Assembly: GCF_002835825.1 (NCBI RefSeq)
Contig: NZ_PIZH01000109.1
Coordinates: forward strand, 1-6,085
Reading direction: 5' to 3'
DNA length: 6,085 bases
Source of the DNA: Methanoregula sp.
Lineage (GTDB): Archaea > Halobacteriota > Methanomicrobia > Methanomicrobiales > Methanospirillaceae
Made by a program: the position numbers and the translations under genes. This document shows positions 1 to 5,804 of this stretch, in pieces. Under the pieces are notes generated by a model. That model worked only from the letters and a program-made list of their open reading frames with translations. It ran no database searches and was not told the origin of the DNA. The first letter of the stretch is position 1; every line of letters begins with the position of its first letter.

Positions 1-59
1 GGGCATCGGGCGTGAGCCTTGCGGACGTTATGGAAGAACTGGAACACCGCCGGAAATGA
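1..59 (+). CDS. hisE: C-terminal end of phosphoribosyl-ATP pyrophosphatase (partial)
   Basis: Only the last 18 codons and a TGA stop (57-59) are in the window; the frame begins at position 3. The visible tail reads ASGVSLADVMEELEHRRK. The pattern 'GVSLxDVxxELExRR' at the extreme C-terminus is typical of HisE and of the HisE half of HisIE, which hydrolyses phosphoribosyl-ATP to phosphoribosyl-AMP in the second step of histidine synthesis, in the cytoplasm. The identification rests on this short tail alone, so another helical protein ending is possible. The gene converges on the minus-strand BFN gene with a gap of 24 bp. Confidence 0.62.
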   Translation, partial: ASGVSLADVMEELEHRRK

Positions 60-83
60 TCGGGGCCTTCCCCATCAATTCCC

Positions 84-536
84 CTATTTCTGGAGAAACG
101 CCATAAGGTCGACCACCTGCGGGAGGTCCTCGTTCTTCTGTGCTGCCGCGGCAAGGACAGTCTCTTCCACAAAGATCGGAACATCCCCTCTCAGTGCCAG
201 CGCGATCCCGTCGCTTGGGCGGCAGTCCAGGTATTCCTCGTGACGGTTGTTCACAAACACGAGTTGCGCATAGTAGACCCCGTCCTCGACGCTGTCGATC
301 TGGAGCGAGCGCAGGGTGATGGAAAACTTTGTGCAGAGGTCCAAAAAGAGGTCGTGCGTGAACGGGCGGGGCAGCACCTCCCGGTTCTTTGCGCTGTTGA
401 TGGAGACTGCCTCCCAGATCCCGATGAAGATCGGGAGGAATCTGCCGGAACCGTCCGTGAGGATAACAAGGGGGACCGTTGCCGTCTCCCCGGTTGCCAT
501 AAAAACGCCTTTAACCTCGCAACGGACCTGTGTCAT
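84..536 (-). CDS. Bifunctional nuclease family protein (BFN / DUF151 domain)
   Basis: This 150-residue protein is essentially one BFN (DUF151, PF02577) domain. Family signatures visible in order are an N-terminal strand 'VKGVFMA' (residues 8-14), 'LPIFIGIWEA' (34-43), 'RPFTHDL' (57-63), 'RPSDGIALALR' (106-116) and 'PIFVEE' (120-125). Some plant and bacterial members have been reported to have DNase and RNase activity. The role of archaeal members is unknown, so nuclease activity here is family inference only. The first Met is preferred because the domain's opening strand begins within the first ten residues, whereas Met13 would cut into it. No clear Shine-Dalgarno sequence is seen. It lies 38 bp downstream of the flippase-like gene on the same strand, so the two are probably co-transcribed. 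Confidence 0.88.
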   Translation of the reverse strand: MTQVRCEVKGVFMATGETATVPLVILTDGSGRFLPIFIGIWEAVSINSAKNREVLPRPFTHDLFLDLCTKFSITLRSLQIDSVEDGVYYAQLVFVNNRHEEYLDCRPSDGIALALRGDVPIFVEETVLAAAAQKNEDLPQVVDLMAFLQK

Positions 537-574
537 TTCGGTGCACAGTGATTGCCGCCAACCGTGATAAGGGT

Positions 575-1630
575 TCAGGTGGGTGGCGGTGGCGGGCAGT
601 TCTTTTCATCCTCAAGGCAGGCACGGGCTTCCCGCCGTACTATGATGATGCTTGAGAGGATGCCGAGCGCGATGTTGAAGTAATAAAGAACAATGCGCCA
701 GAGTACGACGAAGATTCCGACAACCCCTGCCGGGAGGAAGAGGGCGTACATGGAGGTTGCGCCGACCTCGGCAATCCCCGAGCTTCCCGGGGTTAAAGGA
801 AGCATCATCAGGATGGCGAGGATCAGCTGGATGACGAAGGACTCGAGGATGAGCGGGGGCTGCCCGAGTCCCACGAGGATGAGGGATGCGGTGATGATCT
901 CGGAGACCCAGTAGAGGAGGGTGAAGATCATGCCCCAGAAGAGCCCGCCTTTGGCCGTGTGGACGAACCGTACCGTAGCGCCCTGGAAGTTGTCGATCTC
1001 CTTATCTGCACGGGTCAGCAGCGACTCGACCCGGGCATTTTCCCAGGTCCTCGTAAGCCACCGCGTGCAGCGTGCCACGACCCGCTTCACCGTATCCGGG
1101 CGCCGTATGGCGAGGTAGAAGAGGAAGAGGCACCCGGTTACGAAGATCCAGGTGACAAAGACCATGATCTCCGAGACGGTGCCGAGCTGCTTCCACTGGT
1201 CGGTCAGGACGATCATGGAGAATGCGGCAAGGGCTGCAAGAGCAACGCCATCGAGCACGCGTTCCATGATGACAATTGCCGTGGAATCGCCCAGGGGGAC
1301 GCTGGCCTTGTAGAGTTCATGGATGCGGACCGGTTCCCCGCCAGCCTGTGCCGGCGTGATGGCAGAGGCGAGGAGGTTTGCAAAGACCAGGTTCAGGCTG
1401 TACCAGAACCCGACACGGTAGCCAAGCGAACCGGCCATCATCTTGACCCGCATGGCCCAGAAGCACATGGTCAGGAGATGCGTGAGGAACGCAAGGAGAA
1501 GGAACCAGGGATTGATCTGCGTGAGGTAGGTGAGGGTATTCTCGTTGATGGTGAGGAGGAGGATGATGACGAGGACGGCAAGGGAGAACCCGACGGATAT
1601 ATAGAGCCATTTCAGCTGTGACTTGTCCAT
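575..1630 (-). CDS. Flippase-like integral membrane protein (LPG synthase TM / UPF0104, AglD-like family)
   Basis: This is a 351-residue polytopic membrane protein with roughly eight hydrophobic segments, including about 8-28, 40-60, 76-95, 118-142, 153-173, 228-252, 257-280 and 300-335. Marks of the lysylphosphatidylglycerol synthase TM-region family (PF03706) are 'GGEPVRI' at 97-103, 'ERVLDG' at 123-128 and 'PGSSGIAE' at 281-288. A charged loop at about 176-222 splits the two membrane halves. Relatives include the membrane part of bacterial MprF, which flips aminoacylated lipids, and archaeal proteins linked to glycolipid handling. There is no soluble synthetase or glycosyltransferase domain, so a lipid or lipid-linked sugar flippase-type role is inferred and the substrate is unknown. 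The protein ends in a run of five prolines (residues 346-350) before a final Thr. Its likely promoter lies in the gap upstream, and the BFN gene follows 38 bp downstream. Confidence 0.86.
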   Translation of the reverse strand: MDKSQLKWLYISVGFSLAVLVIILLLTINENTLTYLTQINPWFLLLAFLTHLLTMCFWAMRVKMMAGSLGYRVGFWYSLNLVFANLLASAITPAQAGGEPVRIHELYKASVPLGDSTAIVIMERVLDGVALAALAAFSMIVLTDQWKQLGTVSEIMVFVTWIFVTGCLFLFYLAIRRPDTVKRVVARCTRWLTRTWENARVESLLTRADKEIDNFQGATVRFVHTAKGGLFWGMIFTLLYWVSEIITASLILVGLGQPPLILESFVIQLILAILMMLPLTPGSSGIAEVGATSMYALFLPAGVVGIFVVLWRIVLYYFNIALGILSSIIIVRREARACLEDEKNCPPPPPT

Positions 1631-1654
1631 TGACGTACCCCGAAAATATCTGCA

Positions 1655-1695
1655 ACGGTCAGTCTAACAGGTTATAGGGCAAAGTATTTACTCTT
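1655..1695 (-). promoter_or_regulatory. Possible archaeal promoter for the flippase-like gene
   Basis: The 86-bp gap between the DUF357 gene and the flippase-like gene contains, on the minus strand, a purine-rich CGAAAGAAAGAG stretch followed by TAAATACTTT (about 1682-1691). These resemble a BRE plus TATA box. A start site about 25 nt downstream, near 1661, would leave a leader of roughly 30 nt. Just before the ATG there is GGGGT, a weak Shine-Dalgarno-like match. The call rests on composition and spacing only. Read-through from the upstream genes is also possible, since no convincing terminator is seen. Confidence 0.4.
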
Positions 1696-1716
1696 TCTTT
1701 CGCCATCCCCGCCGGT

Positions 1717-2298
1717 TTAGTCCACGGTGAAGATTTCACGGTTTGCATGGATCGAATAAAGGCCGCACTCAACCCCTGCATCGAGCCAGCCGTGCCCGTA
1801 ACTGAAGCAGGACAATCCCTCTTCGGGCCGTCCTTCCCCGGCTTCCCTGTTGCCCCTCTGCAGGTAGATTCCGGCTATGAAAAGTACCTGCTGCGCAAAG
1901 ACATGGGCAGGAGTGCCGGGCGCCGGGGAGGGCGTGACCGAGGCGATCGCCGTGGTAAGCAGGTTCGCGTACCTGCCGGTCTTCTCATCCAGTTTCAGGT
2001 ACTGGGAAGCCGGGACATTCTCCGCAGGGGTGGCAAACGGGCATTCGGGACCCTTCCCGGAATAATCGAGCAGGCCGGACGCGATGCCGCAGTGGAGCCA
2101 GCCCAGGCCGTACAGGAACGCTGCAAGGGCATTGACGGGATCATCCCCGGACAGGAACATCCGGCCGTCGCTCTCGTATGCGGATGCCATCCGGATCACA
2201 GCCTGCCCGGTCCGGCCCATGGGTGTCCCCTCCGGTGCACTGTACGTTGTCGCTGTAAGGACTGATGCAAGCATTGTACCGTATTCTGCAATCCTCAT
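1717..2298 (-). CDS. DUF357-type protein with two tandem copies of the domain
   Basis: This 193-residue soluble protein has no signal peptide or membrane segment. It contains the DUF357 (PF04010) helical signature twice: '[20 protein letters not shown]' at 56-75 and '[20 protein letters not shown]' at 151-170. The two halves align without gaps at an offset of 94 residues; I count about 23 identities over 80 positions, clustered in the F-x-Y-G-x-G-W-L core. DUF357 proteins are archaeal helical proteins of unknown function, typically a single short domain, so this looks like an internal duplication. The start ATG overlaps the dphB stop (ATGA at 2295-2298), which implies translational coupling. 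A link to diphthamide synthesis is suggested only by this position. No catalytic residues can be named. Confidence 0.78.
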   Translation of the reverse strand: MRIAEYGTMLASVLTATTYSAPEGTPMGRTGQAVIRMASAYESDGRMFLSGDDPVNALAAFLYGLGWLHCGIASGLLDYSGKGPECPFATPAENVPASQYLKLDEKTGRYANLLTTAIASVTPSPAPGTPAHVFAQQVLFIAGIYLQRGNREAGEGRPEEGLSCFSYGHGWLDAGVECGLYSIHANREIFTVD

Positions 2299-3044
2299 AG
2301 GCCGGCGAACATCTCCAGGTACTCACGCTCCATGTCGTGCAGTTCCGCCGGCACGATCAGGATATGGAGGGGCGGACCGAAGTCGCAGGCACGGATTTTC
2401 TCTGCCGTCCCTGCCCGGACCACCGGCAGATCTGACCCTGCCCGGGCAATGCCCACGTACAGCGGGATTTTTACCTTCCGTGCATCTACCATCTCCTCCA
2501 GCAGGGCGACGGCATCCGAAACGGTCATATAACGGTCGTCCTGGATGTCAAGATAGACCAGCGTGTGGAGCCGCAGGGAGAGGTTCGTTACGATGACGTC
2601 GAGAGGGGTGGTCGGGAACCAGTTCTTCTGCGGGAAGGGAAGGGAACAGGACTTGCCGAACCGGTAGTTCTGGAGGCCCGAGATGCCGCAGACGGCGCTT
2701 GCGATGGATGCGGCATGGATGATCGCAGTCGGTATCCCGCGGGAGGCTGCCCGCATCCGGAGATCGGCATGGGTTGTTGAGACCATCGGGTCTCCCGCGC
2801 AGAGAAAAACCACGTCCTTTGCCACAGCCTCTTCAAGCATTGCGTCGGGGTCCTGTTCCACAGCGGAACGGTACAGGGGAGTGACCTGCCTCCCGTAAAA
2901 CTGTTCGAGGTCCGGTAATGTCGCACCCATGAGGCGCGAGGTGTAGCACTCAAGATACACCCGGTCAGCGTTCCGGATACGGGAGAGCCCCTTTTCCGAT
3001 ACATCCGTTTTGTCAAAAAGGCCAAGGCCGATGAATGTCAGCAT
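2295..3044 (-). CDS. dphB: Diphthine synthase (diphthamide biosynthesis methyltransferase)
   Basis: DphB (the archaeal Dph5 homologue) uses S-adenosylmethionine to methylate the amino-carboxypropyl-histidine of elongation factor 2, the second stage of diphthamide formation. The 249-residue length fits the family. Visible motifs of this tetrapyrrole-methylase-like fold are 'FIGLGL' at 4-9, the SAM-loop '[14 protein letters not shown]' at 82-95, and the Dph5-specific block with '[10 protein letters not shown]' at 108-117, '[11 protein letters not shown]' at 121-131 and 'SLPF' at 134-137. The C-terminal half has '[11 protein letters not shown]' at 194-204. The gene starts 15 bp after the stop of the GTPase-fusion gene, with a G-rich GGGATGGGA ahead of the ATG. 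It overlaps the DUF357 gene by 4 bp, so it sits in the middle of a tight operon. Nothing in the reading frame looks broken. Confidence 0.95.
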   Translation of the reverse strand: MLTFIGLGLFDKTDVSEKGLSRIRNADRVYLECYTSRLMGATLPDLEQFYGRQVTPLYRSAVEQDPDAMLEEAVAKDVVFLCAGDPMVSTTHADLRMRAASRGIPTAIIHAASIASAVCGISGLQNYRFGKSCSLPFPQKNWFPTTPLDVIVTNLSLRLHTLVYLDIQDDRYMTVSDAVALLEEMVDARKVKIPLYVGIARAGSDLPVVRAGTAEKIRACDFGPPLHILIVPAELHDMEREYLEMFAGL

Positions 3045-3059
3045 GCATTCCCATCCCGG

Positions 3060-4232
3060 TCAGTACCTGAACTGGGTTATCGAGTCCACCAGCGATTCGA
3101 GAACAAAATTCACATCGGATTTCCGTGTTGCCGAGATCTGGTAGAGGGGGATCTCGTCGCCAATGGCGAGGATCCTCCTGATGAGGCTTGGATCAAGGGT
3201 TCCCGGAAGATCGCACTTGTTGATCGCAACGGCAAACGGGATGCGCCGCCGTGCAACCATCTCGATCAGGAGACGGGCGCGGGGGAGCTGGTCTGCGTTT
3301 GTTGCATCGACGACAAGGAGTGCTCCCATCGCGTGCCCGAGGTAGGATGGCAGGAGGGAATCGAAACGCTCCTGCCCCGGCGTCCCGTACAGCGTGATAT
3401 CGAAGTCCTTCCACCGGATCCAGCCAAAATCCAGGGCAACCGTCGTCATGCTCCCTCCCGGTCCCCTCCGGTCGACAGAGTGCCCGTCATCCGCGGCATT
3501 GAGGACAAAGGTTGATTTTCCCGAGGATGCCGGCCCGGTGACTACGATGCGGGGGATGTAGGGAATGACCCTCCCCTCGCCAATGATGAACGGGACCGAA
3601 CGGGCGGGCAGATCTGCCCACGAGGTATGGACAAGGGTGAAATAATTGAACTGCGGGAAAGGCCGGAACGAGGAGCGGATGGCAAGGACGAGATCAAACT
3701 TCAGGTCGCGGATGAAATGGTCCAGGAGCCCGGTCCCTTCCATGTTCAGGTGCTCGATGACAAGCGTGATCTTCTTCTCCTTCTCCATCTCCTGGACCGA
3801 GGTGAAGATCGCGGCTGCATCATCGGTCCCGAACTCCTCGTTCAAGAGGTCGAAATAGACAAAGATGACGTCCACATCATATTCGCGGCAGATTTTCCGG
3901 ATCCGGGCCTCCAGCTCGCGTGCCCTTCCTGCCGGCGACCTGCTGCTCTTCTGGATCCGTTCCCAGTCAACAGAATCGATAAAGGTGACCGGGGCGAGGG
4001 CAAGATCGGGCCGGGCCCCGTACATCCTCTGTGCATCGTTCCGGAATGCATCGACCGTTGTGTTCGGGAGGACGACAAGGCAGGAACGTTTCTTTGCCAG
4101 TGCACAGGACAGGGTCGAGATCATGAAGAGCTGGCCGTCAACGCCGGGCTCAAGGCTGTACAACACCCTGCTGCCTCTCGGAATGCCGCTTCCCAGCATT
4201 TCATCAAGCCCGTTTATCCCGGTCGAGATCAT
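3060..4232 (-). CDS. Fusion of a degenerate RAD55/KaiC-like domain and a small Ras/MglA-like (COG2229-type) GTPase
   Basis: This is a 390-residue soluble protein with two domains. Residues 1 to about 220 resemble KaiC/RAD55 RecA-type ATPases, opening with 'TGINGLDEMLGSGIPRGS' (4-21). The Walker A position reads EPGVDGQ (28-34) instead of GxPGxGKT, so the ATP-binding lysine is missing, and there is no standard Walker B. Residues about 225-390 form a small GTPase with G1 'GPASSGKST' (233-241), a G2-region Thr pair at 263-264, G3 'GTPGQE' (283-288), G4 'NKCD' (338-341) and G5 'SAT' (367-369). Gly replaces the usual G3 Asp, while the Gln is kept; this pattern fits MglA and COG2229 GTPases. GTP binding is therefore likely and ATP binding is not. 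The gene overlaps the upstream RAD55-like gene by ATGA, with AGGTGA 10 nt before its ATG, and leads into dphB. Substrate and partners are unknown. Confidence 0.85.
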   Translation of the reverse strand: MISTGINGLDEMLGSGIPRGSRVLYSLEPGVDGQLFMISTLSCALAKKRSCLVVLPNTTVDAFRNDAQRMYGARPDLALAPVTFIDSVDWERIQKSSRSPAGRARELEARIRKICREYDVDVIFVYFDLLNEEFGTDDAAAIFTSVQEMEKEKKITLVIEHLNMEGTGLLDHFIRDLKFDLVLAIRSSFRPFPQFNYFTLVHTSWADLPARSVPFIIGEGRVIPYIPRIVVTGPASSGKSTFVLNAADDGHSVDRRGPGGSMTTVALDFGWIRWKDFDITLYGTPGQERFDSLLPSYLGHAMGALLVVDATNADQLPRARLLIEMVARRRIPFAVAINKCDLPGTLDPSLIRRILAIGDEIPLYQISATRKSDVNFVLESLVDSITQFRY

Positions 4233-4936
4233 GGTTGTATGGTCACCTGTCCCCTGGAAACAGAGAATTTCATCCAGTCGCCCTGAACGCCGGGAATCCC
4301 GCGGATGCGCATCAGGTTGACATTCTGCTCGACTTTAACCTCGATGACACAGTTCATCAGCTGCTTGATTAAGGAGAGTGTCTTTTCATCGAAGGACTCG
4401 TTGTTGAGGATATAGACTCCCACTCCCTCGATCTTCTTTAATTTTGCCGTGAGCACGTGCAGGAACTGGTACAGGACTTCGAGCCTGCGGTACATCAGGA
4501 GGGTGGAGATGGAATTGACACAGAAGCGTATCGGCGGCGGGAACAGGCCGGTCTCGCCATCGGCAAAATTGCCCTCGAAAATCGTCTCCACCATGTTCGA
4601 GAACTTGATCCCGATACCGGTCAGGTCCGTGGGACTGGAGACGAACATCAGCCGGGCGGTATCGGTGATGCCCGGAGTCGAGCTCTTGGTAATGGCATCG
4701 ATTACACCGGTGAACCGCTTGTCGGCCCCGGCTACCTTGAAAGCATCGATTACTTCGGCAGCGCGTTCATTGGTCGAGAGGACGATGGCATACTCGCCCG
4801 GTACCGGTTTTGTCAGTGCGTATGCCAGCTGGTCGGCTGCACTCATGGGCGGGCCCAGGATGAGGATATTGGTCCCGGCATCAAAACCGCCGGTCTTCTC
4901 GTCTATCTGCGCGATTCCCGACTTATAGGTATACAT
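4229..4936 (-). CDS. RAD55/KaiC-like RecA-fold protein lacking Walker motifs (predicted pseudo-ATPase)
   Basis: This 235-residue soluble protein has the layout of a single RAD55/KaiC domain: 'SGIAQIDEKTGGFDAGTNIL' (6-25), a nucleotide-loop position, a central strand, and a C-terminal 'MRIRGIPGVQGDWMKFSV' (209-226) as in archaeal RAD55-like proteins. The Walker A position is 'GPPMSAADQL' (28-37), where GPPGxGKT would be expected, so Gly, Lys and Thr are all replaced. The Walker B strand reads 'FCVNSIS' (138-144) with Asn141 where KaiC-like proteins have Asp. ATP hydrolysis is thus unlikely; a binding or scaffold role is inferred. It is the first gene of the minus-strand operon, has a TATA-like element about 31 bp before its ATG, and is coupled to the next gene, which has a similar defective domain. 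A sensory or regulatory role is a guess. Confidence 0.82.
   Translation of the reverse strand: MYTYKSGIAQIDEKTGGFDAGTNILILGPPMSAADQLAYALTKPVPGEYAIVLSTNERAAEVIDAFKVAGADKRFTGVIDAITKSSTPGITDTARLMFVSSPTDLTGIGIKFSNMVETIFEGNFADGETGLFPPPIRFCVNSISTLLMYRRLEVLYQFLHVLTAKLKKIEGVGVYILNNESFDEKTLSLIKQLMNCVIEVKVEQNVNLMRIRGIPGVQGDWMKFSVSRGQVTIQP
4243..4248 (-). promoter_or_regulatory. Shine-Dalgarno site for the GTPase-fusion gene
   Basis: On the minus strand AGGTGA lies 10 nt before the ATG at 4232, inside the end of the upstream RAD55-like gene. It matches the archaeal anti-Shine-Dalgarno complement well. It supports the chosen start and the reading of the ATGA overlap as a coupled junction. Confidence 0.55.
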
Positions 4937-4974
4937 TTATCGATTGATCATTTTATCAGAAGCCTTATAATCTC
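4937..4974 (-). promoter_or_regulatory. Promoter of the RAD55-GTPase-dphB operon, possibly leaderless
   Basis: On the minus strand the sequence GAGATTATAAGG spans 4963-4974, with a TATA-like core centred about 31 bp before the ATG at 4936. Archaeal initiation falls about 25 bp downstream of the TATA centre, so the mRNA would carry only a few leader bases. No Shine-Dalgarno sequence is seen in the gap, which agrees with leaderless translation. This promoter is back-to-back with that of the iron regulator within the 151-bp intergenic region. Confidence 0.5.
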
Positions 4975-5039
4975 TCCTGTCGGGTCTGGCGGTGAAGATG
5001 CCGCGTGAACAGGAGGAACCGCTCCCGGCCCCGCAATTT

Positions 5040-5053
5040 TTAGGCACTCCGAA
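5040..5053 (+). promoter_or_regulatory. DtxR-like operator box, left copy
   Basis: The sequence TTAGG-CACT-CCGAA is an interrupted dyad whose arms differ from a perfect TTAGG-N4-CCTAA at one base. It overlaps the presumed BRE (CCGAAA, 5049-5054) of the regulator promoter, so bound protein would compete with TFB. The arm sequence agrees with the known DtxR/IdeR operator consensus, which begins TTAGG-N4-CCTAA. The likely binder is the DtxR-FeoA protein encoded just downstream; that assignment is inferred. Confidence 0.55.
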
Positions 5054-5064
5054 ATGTTTTAACA
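5049..5064 (+). promoter_or_regulatory. Core promoter (BRE/TATA) of the DtxR-FeoA/feoB operon
   Basis: CCGAAA (5049-5054) followed by TGTTTTAACA (5055-5064) resembles a BRE and TATA box. The TATA centre is about 28 bp before the ATG at 5088, so the start site would coincide with or lie within a few bases of the start codon. No Shine-Dalgarno sequence is present, which also suggests a leaderless message. The element sits exactly between the two DtxR-like boxes and is itself part of a small palindrome, AATGTT-TT-AACATT (5053-5066). Confidence 0.5.
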
Positions 5065-5078
5065 TTAGGGAAGCCTAA
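5065..5078 (+). promoter_or_regulatory. DtxR-like operator box, right copy
   Basis: TTAGG-GAAG-CCTAA has perfect 5-bp inverted arms and matches 12 of the first 14 bases of the classical DtxR consensus (TTAGGTTAGCCTAA...). It lies between the presumed TATA box and the ATG at 5088, over the expected start site, and 25 bp from the left copy. This is the stronger of the two boxes. It is a good candidate for metal-dependent autorepression of the operon. Confidence 0.65.
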
Positions 5079-5087
5079 AAGTACTGG

Positions 5088-5804
5088 ATGGCGTCAGAGC
5101 AGCTGGAAGAATACCTTGAGAGTATCCTTGATATCGAGGAGAAGCACGGGATCGCGCGGACGTCGGCGATCGCAAAATGCGTCAAGGTGGCACCCGCAAG
5201 CGTGACCGAGGCACTCCAGGCGCTCTCCGACAAGGGTTTCGTGAAGTATGAACCCTACAAGGGTGCAACCCTGACAGAGCTGGGCCGGGAGATGGCGCGG
5301 AAGGTGAAGCGCCGGCACCGGCTCCTCGAGGTTTTCTTGACCGATGTGCTCCAGATCACCCGGGAGAATGTCCACGATGAAGCCTGCAAAATGGAGCACA
5401 CCCTTTCGGACGAGACGGAGTGTGCGCTCTGCAAGCTGCTCAATGCGCCCGCCCGGTGCCCCCACGGCAGCCTGATCGAGGCCTGCGACCGGAAGGTAGA
5501 GAGCTGTTCGGCCTGTCTTGCTGAAGGACAGGCCCTGCCTGACCGGGTCCGCGATGAACCGCTTCTTCCGGTAACCTCCCTTGCTCCTGGCCAGAAAGGG
5601 ACCATTGCGTTCATCCGGGGCGATACCGGCGTTGTCCAGCGGCTGACTGACCTTGGTCTCACCCTTAAAACCGAGGTCCAGCTGGTCAGGAAAGCCCCCC
5701 TTCTCGGGCCTGTCGAGATTGCGGTCCGGAAGACGAAACTTGCCATCGACCATGCTATCGCCGATCATATCTTTGTCACTCCCTGCGGAGAGAAGTGCAG
5801 ATGA
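5088..5804 (+). CDS. DtxR-family metal-dependent repressor fused to a C-terminal FeoA domain
   Basis: In this 238-residue protein, residues about 1-65 are the winged helix-turn-helix ('[19 protein letters not shown]', 34-52). Residues about 66-130 are the DtxR dimerisation/metal domain. Residues about 158-232 are a FeoA SH3-like domain with '[15 protein letters not shown]' (165-179), '[11 protein letters not shown]' (185-195), '[12 protein letters not shown]' (203-214) and a final 'IFV' (228-230). Likely metal ligands are Glu8, Glu11, His77, Cys100, Glu103 and His104; 'VHDEAC' (95-100) and 'MEH' (102-104) match DtxR closely. Extra cysteines at 112, 115, 124, 133, 140 and 143 fill the segment between domains, with two CxxC pairs. 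It probably senses Fe(II) (or Mn(II)), binds the TTAGG boxes upstream of its own gene, and controls feoB, with which it overlaps by ATGA. The FeoA part may act on FeoB directly or serve as the repressor's SH3 domain. Confidence 0.92.
   Translation: MASEQLEEYLESILDIEEKHGIARTSAIAKCVKVAPASVTEALQALSDKGFVKYEPYKGATLTELGREMARKVKRRHRLLEVFLTDVLQITRENVHDEACKMEHTLSDETECALCKLLNAPARCPHGSLIEACDRKVESCSACLAEGQALPDRVRDEPLLPVTSLAPGQKGTIAFIRGDTGVVQRLTDLGLTLKTEVQLVRKAPLLGPVEIAVRKTKLAIDHAIADHIFVTPCGEKCR
5787..5792 (+). promoter_or_regulatory. Ribosome binding site setting the feoB start
   Basis: GGAGAG ends 8 nt before the ATG at 5801, a standard spacing, and lies within the last codons of the regulator gene. 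It favours ATG 5801 over the in-frame GTG at 5795, which would lie only 2 nt from the site. Confidence 0.6.

Noticed and set aside
62..73. GGGG-CCTT-CCCC hairpin between the convergent hisE and BFN genes as a terminator
   Set aside because: The stem is only 4 bp and no T-rich tract follows on either strand.
959..1621. Plus-strand open frame of 220 codons opposite the flippase-like gene
   Set aside because: Its translation is an acidic, low-complexity mirror of the membrane protein codons, with no family resemblance.
1747..2265. Plus-strand open frame of 172 codons opposite the DUF357 gene
   Set aside because: It is rich in Arg, Gly and Pro, as expected from reverse reading, and the opposite strand has a conserved domain repeated twice.
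3627..4286. Plus-strand open frame of 219 codons opposite the GTPase-fusion gene
   Set aside because: It is a shadow of the clearly coding minus strand, with no promoter or domain.
4941..4957. GATTGATCATTTTATC partial dyad before the RAD55-like gene as an operator
   Set aside because: The arms are short and AT-rich and match no regulator site I know; it is compatible with a promoter-adjacent AT-rich stretch.
4998..5078. 26-codon small open frame upstream of the DtxR-FeoA gene, ending inside the right operator box
   Set aside because: It lies upstream of the presumed promoter of that gene, lacks a ribosome site of its own, and spans the operator region, so it is most likely chance.
5795..5800. 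GTG at 5795 as the feoB start
   Set aside because: It leaves only 2 nt after the GGAGAG ribosome site; ATG 5801 has proper spacing and gives the common ATGA overlap.
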